Below are positions 12,108 through 24,400 of a stretch of 64,000 nucleotides of DNA, in pieces. Within the stretch, counting starts at the first letter, position 1; each line of letters starts with the position of its first letter. Below the pieces are notes generated by a model, which was not told the origin of the DNA, did no database searches, and was given only the letters and a program-made list of their open reading frames with translations. The stretch lies in assembly GCF_010183535.1 (NCBI RefSeq), contig NC_071333.1:9112587-9176586 (forward strand), written 5' to 3'. The stretch comes from Caenorhabditis remanei (lineage: Eukaryota > Nematoda > Chromadorea > Rhabditida > Rhabditidae). The position numbers and the translations under genes are program-made.

Positions 12108-13661
12108 TCAGTCAAACATTGAAACTAGCCTTGCAAATAACATCAATCCGAATCCGTTGGTTAAAACACAAACTAGTGCTGGATAGATGTTCAAATCATT
12201 CTCATGTACATACACTGTCAAGAGCACCGTGTACCACAAAAGGATAAATTGTAAACCTTTAACAAAGTATATCCGGATTTCAACCTTGTTCAGCTCACTA
12301 AAATCAAAAATCGTCTTTGAGAGTTTTCCTACGAAGTGACTCACCAAAAATGCACATAGAGAGTTTTGTAGTCGAGATCTTTAATGACCAAACGATTGGA
12401 AAAGTTGTTTTCACAACAACATAAAAATCCAACCATGTATATATTGAAGTATAATAACATACCAATGAGAAGGCTATAAAAGGTAAATTGGATTCTATTT
12501 TTTAAACAAATATATTTTCAGAATTTATGTCTTCAAACTTGTTTTTCAATAATTAATTATTTTACCCACCTTGAAACCACCAAAATGATTGTGGGAAGTG
12601 TCATCGACAAGTTTTCTTGCAACCCAGAGAAATTTGTAACTTGGGACCAAATGTGTGAAGCAAATGTGGCCAATGTCATCAATGAAAAAAGTATGGTGTA
12701 CCAAATGGGCATAGTAAACCTTGCCGCTGTCAGACTTCTCACTTGAAGATCTACAATTGAAATTGAAAAATTAGATTTGTTTAAGGAAAACATTACCTGC
12801 GCGATAATGGTTGTCAAAAGATGCAGATGAATAATGTTTCATTGTAACTATTTTCAGTAACGTAGGCTTCTCTCTCTGGAGATCTTTCTCGCCTTCTTGA
12901 ATTATGCGCATAGCTTCAACAACTCTTGGCATCGGTACCTAAATTACATATTCAAACTTTTGGTAAAGCACAACAAGTTGAACCTGTACTCGTTCTGGAC
13001 CAACGTGTGTAGATATATTAATGAAACATTCATCTGTTAGAACACCTTCTCGAATCAGGTTCAATAATGCTCGTTTCTGATGTTTATCCATTCCAGTAAC
13101 ATAATCTAAAATCACATCACTGTCCACGTGCTGTAATATACTTTCTAGTTGAATAAGTCAAACAATTTGCATACATCTCCATGATAATCATAGGTTGCGT
13201 GAGGAGCATAACGTCTTTCCTCAAGGTCACCTTCACCGGGAGCTGAAATACGAAATGAATCATTATCAGATTCGTCACTTTTCGGTGTGATAAATGACTG
13301 ATTGGACGATCGGGAGCACACACTGATAAAATCAAAAAATGTTCTTGAACTATACCTTTATGAATCCATCTCATCCATTCTGGATCGAGCTCTTTGAGAA
13401 AATCGGTAATCGAAATTGGAACAACCACGTGGTCAACGGAAAAATTTCTGTCAACAAGAACCCAGAGATAGATAAAACAATCATCAAAACTCACTGCGTA
13501 TTCATATGAAACATTGTATTTTCAGTCAAAAGTCCATCCTTCACAGGTCTCAGCAGTTTCCTGATATCTGCTTTAGCCATATTATGAATATAAGTCATCA
13601 ACATTTCTTTCGACGTTACATATCCTCTAGAATTCGATGCCGATTGGATGTGTATACTCAT
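12108..13661 (-). CDS. Unrecognised multi-pass membrane protein with N-terminal repeat
   Basis: I do not recognise a family. Eight exons (13495-13661, 13356-13447, 13175-13242, 12984-13130, 12797-12938, 12570-12750, 12345-12473, 12108-12297) join in phase into 371 residues. The N-terminal 200 residues are soluble-looking and contain two related segments of about 55 residues. The first has YIHNMAKADIRKLLRPVKDG and VVVPISITDFLKEL; the second has YVTGMDKHQKRALLNLIREG and VQVPMPRVVEAMRII. The C-terminal 170 residues hold about four hydrophobic segments: MPIWYTILFSLMTLATF, a segment in LPTIILVVS-LLIGMLLYFNIY, GLQFILLWYTVLLTVYV, and YPALVCVLTNGFGLMLF. There is no signal peptide. It may be a nematode-specific protein at a membrane with a paired helical domain on one side. 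All introns have consensus ends. Confidence 0.72.
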
Positions 13662-14145
13662 TTTTAATGGGCTGAAAAAAGAATCAATAGCTCAATGTCA
13701 TGTAGAAAAAAATGGAATCAAAGTTTAAATAAACATAATATCGGATTGGTAGAACGGCGTGTGTTTAAGAGAGCGGGGCTCTCAGAAGAAGATAATTATA
13801 TTATTAGTAAGCGCATTAAACTGAAATGCCGTGTTATGTGGCGCTGACATGAAAAAGTCAATGTGAAAACGTTCTTATCATTTTGTTCTGTGCAAAAACT
13901 TTAATTGTGTACCTTGTCATAGACGTATTGCTTCTACGGAAAACCGTTTCTGTTAGACATTTTTTCTTTCAAGTTTTATGCGTTTGTGTAACTGTAATAA
14001 AAATAAATAATTAAATTTGAGCACAAAAATTCATATACACTTTTATTAGCTTTCGTTTTCGGAAAATGATTGGATCAAATTAAAGCATGGTTTAGACTCG
14101 AATGATAACCAACAAAAAAGAGAACTAGGTACGGAATAAGACGAA
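13662..14145. other. Intergenic, nothing recognised
   Basis: AT-rich with no open frame of note. It lies between the start of the membrane-protein gene and the end of the small secreted-peptide gene, so it may hold the former's promoter. Confidence 0.4.
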
Positions 14146-14696
14146 TCAGAATGGATTGAAGTTGTTGTGTGCTATCATATCTTCCCGAAAAAGCATTGCT
14201 CGTTTATGTCGAATCACCTCATCAATGACCATGCGTCGTCGTCTGAAATGATAAAAGTTTCACATTTTTGGTTTACGGTTTTTACGATATTTAGGTTGGA
14301 AAGTTCACTCTTTTTATTTTTAGACTATTTATCATTTCCAAAATTAACAGGAGTAACAATTTCCACATTTTTGGTTTACGGTTTTTACGATATTTAGGTT
14401 GGAAAGTTCACTCTTTTTATTTTTAGACTATTTATCATTTCCAAAATTAACAGGAGTAACAATTTCCGGAAACGAGTATCTTAATTGTTATCAGTATTTT
14501 TTACGGGAGAAAATTGTTATATGTATGAATACAACTAGGAAACAAATTTTCATTTTGAATCGAGAGACTTTGTGTAAGAAATAGTTTTTGCAAAGTCATA
14601 CAATCAAAAGAAAAATAAAGAATAAATAACAAACCTGCAATCAACTCCAGCAGTGAAGGCAATAATGAGAACGAGAATATAAAGAACCAGGTTCAT
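14146..14696 (-). CDS. 52-residue secreted peptide precursor
   Basis: Two exons, 14635-14696 and 14146-14242, join in phase (62 + 97 bases) into a 52-residue product. The first 20 residues form a strong signal peptide (MNLVLYILVLIIAFTAG). Cleavage near VDC would be followed at once by four arginines (RRRR), then a 28-residue tail containing VIDEVIRHKRAMLFRED. The tetra-arginine resembles a proprotein-convertase site, which would fit a peptide hormone or neuropeptide-like precursor. No known family motif is seen. The donor is CAAAC-side GTTTG and the acceptor TTTCAG. The intron carries a recent tandem duplication. The short size and good splice sites make this likely but not certain. Confidence 0.6.
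14261..14466. repeat. Perfect tandem duplication, 2 x 103 bp
   Basis: Bases 14261-14363 and 14364-14466 are identical by eye over the full 103-base period. The repeat sits entirely inside the intron of the small secreted-peptide gene. Identity without a single change suggests a very recent event. Confidence 0.9.
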
Positions 14697-15499
14697 GGTG
14701 GTGAATGAAAGTGAATCAAATAGTGGTCAAGAAGTGTGTCGAGTAGTGTGTCGCGTCCCGATCTTTTAAGGCCGTTTTGTACTCAACTTTTTCGTCACAG
14801 ATGTTATAAAAGTTTGTACTCTCCACCCCATTTGTTGCCTATAAAAGGTCTTAAAATTGTGGGCGTGACTAGTCCGCCGAGATTTAACGAAAGTCATACT
14901 TGTATAGAAGAGTGTGAGAGAGAAAACAAGACGTAGGGCGCCATGTGCCCCCGCACGTCGAATTCGCCGAACTTCTTGGTTGGCGGCGGGACGAACCAAA
15001 ATGCGCGTGTATTAAGAATATGTATCGTTCGATTTTATGATTTCAATCGGTTTTCCATCCGTCATTTCAGATTGATCTCTATTCAAATTTTCTCTGAGGT
15101 GAAATTCGCGGAACAGATTATTCACCTCAGAGGTCTTGTGCTATTCAAATTTTTCAATGAAAAAGAGAACAAGAGAAATTCGCTAAACTTGTGTCGTATT
15201 ATCGTTTTATTCATTGAACTTAGCTTATGAATATGTAAACTGTCTGAAAATAAAGAAATAAATCATGTGAACTTGGAAAAATATCATAATAAAAAACGGT
15301 AAATAACATTTTTGGAAGTGGAAGATATTGACTGAAAGTATAATGGAAGATTTTGAGAAATTGTGTGGTTATCAAGTTATTGTGGGGATTGAGATGAAGG
15401 ATGTAGTAATTGAAAGCCTTCAACTTGCACATTGAAGATATTGGGTGGCATTATTGAGCAAAACAATAATGAGAATTAGATAAAAGATCAAATTCAGAA
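14697..15499. other. Intergenic: secreted-peptide promoter and hum-4 3' flank
   Basis: No supported coding exon. It holds TATAAAAG-like strings near 14806 and 14839 and a 12-bp inverted repeat at 15092-15132. The left part is the probable promoter of the minus-strand peptide gene; the right part should contain the hum-4 3' UTR. Confidence 0.4.
15092..15132. repeat. 12-bp inverted repeat with 17-base loop
   Basis: CTCTGAGGTGAA at 15092-15103 is exactly complementary to 15121-15132. A CTATTCAAATTT string also repeats on the two flanks (near 15079 and 15141), so the element may be a small duplicated or inverted unit. Confidence 0.75.
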
Positions 15500-18400
15500 T
15501 CACAACTCCGTCGAGCCTCGATCTTCGATTCCAACTGTGACAAACATGTATTGACCAATCAAGTGAGAAATTTCGTCGGCCTGAAACAATCAAAACATAA
15601 GCTTCTGCAGAACTGTTTGTTGGTCTTTCATTGGCAGTTTGGTTTGGCGGTCATCGTTTTACACTATGAACTCTCAATTTCTTTGGTTTGCTTCCTACTC
15701 TCGAAACGACACAAAGAAAACCAAAAATTAACGAAACTATTGTCCGTGATGTCTGCTCAGGGTTATTCTGTTATTCGAATTAAATCAATCAGAAGATATT
15801 TGCAACTACAACGAGGCGATCGTGTAGAATGACCCAACTAATTTGATATGTTCATCTTGTTCCTGATTCTCACCTCGTCCGTTTTGATGTCCAAGGTTTC
15901 TTCACCCTCCGGGGTGTTAATCACCAATCGGACATATTTGTACGCTGTCTTCCGAATGCTTTCAACCGATTCAATCTGAATACACCACATGTAGATCAGA
16001 AGGTCAACTAGAGTGTGTATATACCTGATCATAGTTTCTCTCTTTGAACACTTCTTTTGATTTTGGTTGTAACAACTGGATTCCCGATTTATTTATTGTC
16101 AAAATCACTTCTGGAAGTTGGTTTCCATTCTCGACGACTGATTTCAATCGGTAGTGCAGGACACCAAACAAAGGCCATGTTGACAGAAGTTCTGAGAAAT
16201 ATATTGTTATTTTTAAGTCGCTTTCATGTTTGGGGAATACCCAAGAAGTGAGACTTGGCCTCTGCTGGTCTCATTCGACCACCGAACATTTTCAGTTGTC
16301 GGTTGATTCTCGTCACCATCTCTTCCTGATGCCGATGCTTTGGTTCAATGACACTTTTTGGAACAATTTGAGGAAGTATCTTTCTGAAAAATATAGGAAT
16401 TCACTCTACAGGTCGAATAAATGACACTGATCTGAAAGCTCGCGTGGCCCCCATCGGAATTTCATTCACGTAAAAGATCAGTTCCAATATTGTCATTGAA
16501 CCTGATTCTTTGCTGAGTGACTTCTCGCACTCCATGTTTCCGCATGTCTTCCCCAAATAACTCACACAGTGAGTCCCTTCGGGTTATCGGGAAGTAGGAG
16601 GAACAAGTAAGCAGCTAATTTGATAATCTCCTCTGTTGTGGCAGCTGTCAATTGACCTAGCGAGTTGGTCGAAATGAGAGATCCGCGCAGATAATCGTCG
16701 ATCACCTAAAACTGACTTGTTTAAAACACAAAGGCGTTATGATCTAGGACTGACTTGGTCAAACATCGAGTCAATGTACGCGGCGTTATCATATCGTAAT
16801 GGGTGTACCCAAACAGTTCGCTTAAGATAGAATTGGAACGGAAGTTTTTTGTGTTCGTTTTCTGTGATAATGTCCATCAAATAGTTATCGTTCTTGCAGT
16901 AGTTGAGACGTTTGTCTGCAATGGGGGATTGGTGATTGAATAAATATTGAAAAGTTATGTAGTCACCTTTTCCAACAGTGTAGCACAAAGAAAATTCTTG
17001 TTGCTCATGAAGGGATCTGACATTCAAAAGATTACAGAGTTCTTGAATCATCTCCTCTGCAACTGTAATTGGACGAAGAGTTTGGCTAACACTATGTTCT
17101 CGAGAAATGAAGAAAGCTTGACGTCTTAGTTGGGTTCCATCCTGTAAAAACACGCAGTTCATCAAACTGTTTACTTCGAAAACGATCACAAGAACCATAC
17201 CGTAATCTGTTGAACTTCCAGAGCATTCAGCAAAACCTTGCGACCTCCGTACTTGAAAGTTTGTATCATGTTTGTTTGGCAAATTCGTGCCGTCCCTACA
17301 ACAATATTTACATTTTTAGCATTTCAATAACTTATGATCTTTATCTACCGTGGTACGGTCTTTGCCACTCGTCGGCATTGTCTCCGAGGTATTGGAGAAT
17401 GTATGGTTTCAATGTCATGCTGGACGGGAAGTAAGCTGTGATGATTGTAAGAAGTCTCCATGCACGCAGGCAGCTGTTTGGTCTGAATTAAATTTTGATT
17501 GTCTTTTCATCAAAGGTACTGTTACTTGGCAGAATTATTGGATGTGGTTTGCTTGATGAGTTGACAGTAGACCTCATCCCTCAGTGTTGGTTGGCGATGG
17601 CAAATAATCAAAACCTTGAATACGACATCTGTCATTGATTCAGATTTTTTCAAAGGTTCATCCCCCATAAACTTTAAAATGGCATGGAATGTTTCAACTG
17701 CATATTTGCTTTCTTCTGATCCCAAATCGGCCAAAAGTGAGTGGGAAATTGGTCTGTCACTGTATCTTACTATCTGGGACAAATCTTCCCAAGCCCACTC
17801 TTCTTCTAAAATAAACAATTACATAATATTCTGAAAATACAAGTTTATGACTGACGTTTTTTCTTATCTCTCGGTTTACGAAAGTATTTGCTGGCGAAAT
17901 CGAGCATTGTGTAACGCTCACTGGAGAATGGAACTTCATCATCGAAGAACTTGACTCTTTCATCCTGTAATTTTGTCTGTTCTTTGAAAAGTGGCCGGTT
18001 TATTTTGTTACCCTCTCTGCGCTATTCTCGTATCTAATTGGTGGAATGTTATCTCCATCGGAAGAATCCACATATTGCGCAAGCAAATATCCAAATCTAT
18101 TCTCAATTCGTCCGTACAACCAATTTCCGACAGGTGGGGTTTCTGCTTCCGGGGTTGGCAACTAAAGAATTCACAATTATGGTTTGTAACCTCTGCTAAT
18201 TCAATATACCAGTTCGATTACGTCTCCTTGTTTGAACGACAAGTGGTTGACCTCGCTGGTCACATAGTCTTCGAGCGCACGCACAAATTTACGTTTTGGA
18301 ACGACTCCACCCGAAAGACACTTCTCCAACGTCTTCTTAATTTGAGGAGCCTGATTGGTCTTGATGCGGACCGCTGAATACGCAATCTCCTCGTTCTCAT

Positions 18401-21400
18401 GACGTACATGAACTGAGAGGATATCATTTGCTTCAAGAGAAACATCGGCAATAGTTTCGAACCTGTACAAAAAGGAAACAATTACGTGGAAAACTTAAAG
18501 AATGATGAAAACTGACGGGAAGAAATCTTGAATCTTCAACGGATGTTCCAAGTCATGTGGTGTATGAACAATCAAACGGATTCCATGTTCCGAGATGGCA
18601 AAAATGATACTGACTGATTCATCAGGGCGTTTCTCGGTGACCTGTAGATCAAAGAGTGGATGATAAATAAAGAAGTTTTTTGTACCAAGGACAAATATAT
18701 TTTTAGCTTTCTCTGTTTGACAAACAGCTGATGTTGCCATTCATGACTATCTTTATACTTTCAGTTGTGTTAATGTAATAATCAGGGAACTAACTTAATA
18801 ACTTTCCACTAACCTCATAAATTTGATTAAAATACAATGGCCACAAACGTGCTCTTTCGATTATTGCTACTTTTACATCGGGATGAATGTTCGATTGATT
18901 ATTCAAATCTGATGGAGGAATTTGGTGAGCCCCTGGAAAAAAAACATAAAAACTAAATATTGAAAACAGTTGCTTACTGAGAACGTCCTCAACCTGCTTG
19001 CGGTCTTCAAGGCGAATTCTGTATGGGTACGACTTTTTGCAGTCTTCAACAACTTGAGCAAACACTTGATCGATGATTTGAATATCATTTAGAACTTCTC
19101 CAGGGTAGAACATTTCCTTGCGGATAGTTAACTTCCATGGTGCTTTGACAAATTTGACAGCTGGTTTCTCAGCAATTACTGGTGCACGTGGTGGTTGAGA
19201 GACAAGTGGCTCCTCTGAAAAAGGAATCGGATTCAATTGGTCATGACAATATAAAATATTACTTCTGAAAGAGCCTCTGATTCGTTCTTGAGTCTCTGGA
19301 TTTCTCTCCACCGCGTCTCGAACAACCCATTCTTGACGGACGGGTTGTGGTGGTGGAGGCATTGGTTGCGGTGGTGGACTCTTAATATCAAGTTTTAGCT
19401 ACGTCAATTAAATCTAATGTTAGTTACTGGTGTGCGCAGGACTATCGGCTCAGACGGCACAGGTGATGGTGTTATGGTACGTTGAGCTGGTGTTACTGGA
19501 CGGATAAGACGTACATTGTCCACTGGCGGTGGAAGTTTCTGTTAGTATGTATGTTAAACCTGATTATTAGAAAAACGGGAATTTTTTAAATTAACAATTC
19601 TAAATCGAACTCACTTTTAATGCATTGCTTAACATGTTCAGTGCATTTTTTGCGGTTTCTTTTTCTTGTCGAATTACTGCTTTCTGTTCATCCAAGTTGA
19701 ATCGATGAGGGCTCAAGTACTCAGAGTTGTTCTTAGTATTTTTCACAGCTGGCTCCACATAGGTCTCTGGTGGAAGACGATTCAATCCCTAAAATCAGTT
19801 CGATTCGACATGTATACACATTAATAATTACTTTTCTGTCACCAGGAACCGGAGCAGGAGAAGGAGAACGGTAGCTGGAAGGTGGTGGTGGGACCACTGT
19901 TCCATTTGCATATGGGAATGTTCTTTGGTATTGACGTGCCAACAACGGGTTTTCCATTCTACAAGAAAACGAGATTTTTCGAAAAAACTGAAGTTTTAAG
20001 AAATCAGTCAGCACTGAGCCAAAAAATACAACGCCGGTATTTGAAACAAATCACACAATATTATGACAAGAATCCACGTATCAAGACAACCAAATGAACA
20101 AAAAATTCGTTTAAAAACCCACCTTTCACGTGCACGCGAGTCGCCTCTTGGCAGCGGTGAAAATTCTTCAAAGCGGCCCGTGTGCCGACCAACCGGTGAT
20201 TGCGCCTGAAACAAAAGATAATTATCACCGCAGGCACCATTAGGCGCCATGCAAGAGACTTTTTGAGACGGCCATTAAATTATACATTTTCGGTTGTATA
20301 AAACGCTTGATAAAAAATACGTATGATGATGTGCGTGTGTGTGTGAGAAAAATGAGTTTTACGCTCGTCTTTCTTTTCTATTGTTCTTATCAGTATCAGA
20401 AACATGGACAGTAAGAGCTAAGGTTCAAAATTGTGGCGCTTAGCGATGAGAAAAAGGGCGTTAAACATTAAATACCTTCACTTCTTGACTAATATTCACC
20501 GATTTCTAACTAACGCCTATTGAAAGTTCCGGAAAACTGTCTAGAATCTATTTCAGGGCAGAAAGAAAAAGTCTCATAAAATTAGGAATTTCCTCATCAT
20601 CAATGACCATAATATTCCGGTGAAACTCCCTCCAATGCTCTCATAAAAAGTAAACATAGGTATTCGAAATACAACACACAAAACGCGTAGTAAAAAACGG
20701 TGATACGGCACGAGAGAAAAGGAAATGCTGCAGCGAAAAAGTCGAGCTGACATAAAATTGTTGGCTGATAAAAAAACGCTATTTTATTTCTTGATTGCCA
20801 GTGCAAGAAGGCAAAAAATTGTTGGCAAGTAAACAATGAGCTCACCAAATGAGGTCTTATGTGTGTTTGTTCCAGCATTACATCGGGCGTTCTTCTGGAA
20901 TTTCAACATACTCATTAAAGATAAGCTGATCAAAAACGTTGAGACCAACCTTGACAAGTGTGGTTTCAGAATATCAACTGATGGTGATCGTTTTGCCATG
21001 TAGCGTTCTACACCACTAGTAGCATGACGTCTCGATCTATCATGAGTACCATGTCTTGTTTGGCCCTTCTGAAAGAAAAAACTGTTCAAAGTTTTGGAAA
21101 TGGTTAAGGTGTCATTTTTGCTTGAATAATAAAACATCGTCTGATTCAAATGATAGGAATAACATTATCTGCCATAATGTTACGTATCGATTCATTTTAA
21201 GCCTAATCTAATATTAGTCACCTGCTCAGATCCCACTGGTGACAACAATATCATTTCTCCATGACCATTCATCTGAACTGGCATCATATACACTGGTTGA
21301 GAAGGATCATAATTATATCCGTTGTTTGAGTGAAAACGTGGAAGTGAACGCTCCCTGCTTCTGGTACGACAGTTCATTTGATCATCAGAAGATGTTGATT

Positions 21401-24400
21401 CATTACTGTACGAATTCTAAAAAACGTCAAATTAGAGTCAATCATGTGGAAAGGTTGTATGCACTATTTACCCTTGAATGAGGGCGTCTGATATAGTGGT
21501 CATGTCTTGGTGAAATGATACGTGGAAGACTTTTTGCACGACTTCTTGCTGGAGAATCATCGACACGACGAAGAGTTGGATAACGAGGTGGTATTGGAGA
21601 ATAGTTTTGTTGTAGTGGTGGTGGCTCGTAATATCCTTCTGGTCTTACTTTTCCTCCTTTGATAGTGCTTGCTAATTGGTGGGGTGTGAATTCTGCAGCT
21701 CTTCGTTCATCTTTAGAGAGAACTTGATCAAAAACAGCATCTAAAAACTGATCCACATCTTTTCCATGCTCAGGAACAGGCATATTCCGAATAGTTGAAT
21801 ATTGACTTGGAACCTCTCCACGTTTCATTCTCCGGAAATCACGAGATCTCGTGGACTCGTGACCGTCATACATGACTGGTGCCATCATTGGTGGAACATC
21901 AGATCGCACACTTTGAGGAGAGAGAATGGGCTCGGGTGGACGATACTGAGGGACTGAAACACTCATATCTAAAAAATGTTAATGAAATTTCGAATAGTTG
22001 AAATTAATCAAAAGTTAATTGAAAACAGAAATTTACAGACAAATGACTTACTTTGTGGATACTGTGGAACATAGGAAAACTGCGGTTGTATCATCATTTG
22101 TTGCGGAATCATTGCAATTTGTTGGCCGGGTATCATTGATGGAGTCATCATGATAGGTACGTACTGCATCATGGGCATTTGTTGGGGATACGTGAAAGTT
22201 GGGGGTGGCGCAAAGTTCATCGGCGTGTATTCCTCATGGTGTTCATTTCTAAGAAGAAACAAATAGAAAAAGAGGTAACAAGATGGGACAAAATGTAACA
22301 TAATATAACGATTCTCCTAACCTTGAATAAGTTTTTCTCGGCAAAATTGGCGATTTCAAAATATGAGAATGATCTTGAATGGTCTCCGTCATTTTCATGT
22401 TTTCTTTTGGGTGAACCGATTCATATCCAACACGATTATCTTCTTCTCCTTCTTCTTCTTCTTCACTGTCTGATGTTTCTGCAACATTTAGGGTATTTTT
22501 AATTTAAGGAATGAATTCATACCGCTCTCCTCAACTTTTTGTGTGTTTGGTTTGATTTTCCTGGGAAGAGTGTACGCATAACCGGCATCCTCGTTGTATT
22601 CTCTGAGCAGAGATTCATCCGACTCTTCATCCAACTTTCGATGATCCCTGAAACGAATGTTTAATTCGGAAACTAAGAAAAATGTATTGCGTGAGTACGT
22701 GTTTCTGCTCTCAGTTCGTAGGGGTGGCTGGTTGACCCATTCTTCCGGAGTTGGATATTTTCTTGGTAGTTTAGGAGTGGTGGAATTCTCCAATGCAACT
22801 AAATTCTGCTGCTCAACTTCTTTTTTCGGTTCTTCCGCAACTTTCTTGACAAGTTTCTCAGGTGGGAAGTTGAAGAAAAGCGTTCTTAAAATAATTATTT
22901 TTGAATTGTCTTAATTTGGAACATGAACATACTTCTGGTCTTCGGAATCTATGTTTGCTCCTTCAATTTGAGAGAAAACATCTTGAAGGAAATGGTTACC
23001 AGTCGGTACGAAAACTCTGTTCGGAGTCTCTACCTCTACTGTCCAACCCAACGCAATTCCAACTCCTCTGGAATTTAGAAGTGTTTTCCACAAATCAGAT
23101 AAAGTTAAAAACCTTTGTTTCAAAATACGTTCAGCTATTTCAGTGGTGGTAGTCCATGGATTGAGATGCACATCATAGCATAAACCATCATAACAATTGA
23201 TTTCAGCGACTGTATTTGGGATGTTTGGAGTAGCTTGCAGTTCCAAATTTGATGGTGGTAACTCCCTTGCAATCTGAAAATATGATAAATCTCAATTGAT
23301 TTTCGAGGTATTTGCTCACTTCACTATCATAAATCTTCAATCTTCTCTGTAGTGTTGCGAAGAGTTGTTCTCTCATTGGTGCAGGTTCTTGGTTGAAAAA
23401 ACCGATCAACATAGGAATAATATTCTCCGTTGGTGGGAACACAGAAATCGCCATATGAACCAATTTCCATCCATTGTCAACAGCTGTCTTGTCCTGATTC
23501 TTGTTTATTTGATTTATAATCTGCACCAAGATTTCATCTCGTTGACATGGATTTGAAATACCCTGAATATGAATTTAAAGTAGAAGTATTGCATTGGTAT
23601 GGATACCTGCTGAACAATATATCTTCCTAAATCTTCTCGTTGTTTCTTTGACAGTTTTCTATCATTCATATACTTTAGAATCAGTTTGAATATCTCTACC
23701 GACAAACGGAAGTCATATTCACTCTCTTTGTGTAAGAATGGAGTCATGATTGGTTCGCGACGAGGTTCCAGAAGATGTCCTTTGAAATTTTCTTCAGCGT
23801 ACTGTTCCAATGACATACTTTTCATGTTAGAAATAAAATTCTTGACTGGAATAGTTAGGTAGTGAGTCAAACTTTCCACGGCTTCAGAGTCAGAAGTTGG
23901 ACGTTCCAGACATTTTTTAGCATCTTCATTAATATCAATGTATCCTACGAGTGTATGTTGCAGTTGACCTGAGTTCTCGTTTCCCAGCGCCTGATGGTAA
24001 GCATCAAGTCTTTTGTTTCTTTTTATTGATCTACCGATGGCTTTGAACATTTCTTCACGTTTGGAAACATAATCTCTCCTGTCACAATAAAACAATTATT
24101 TCTATATCCTGAAACGTTTTACCAACCTGGCTTTCCACCCTCTCAGCCCAGCTTGCAACTTGATGATCGCAGCTCTCTTACGTTTATAGATGTTTTGAGC
24201 TACAAATGATTTCATGTTTTTTTGAATCACAACAGCTGCGTCTGAGCATATGCGGTTTTGTTGGGTCTCATAACGATCTGCCAGACGTTCACGCAAGAAA
24301 ACATATTCAGTTCCAATTTTGAAATCATTCTCATATTTCACACCTTGTCCTTGTAAAATATCTTGAATAATTTCTTTTTCGTTTTGACACATTGCAATGT

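Noticed and set aside
16550..16580. Apparent frameshift in hum-4 between the frames KGLTV and RRDSLCELFG
   Set aside because: A direct splice from GT|GTGAGT (16565) to TTTTTCAG|AAAG (16383) restores frame and FERM spacing, so no sequencing error is needed.
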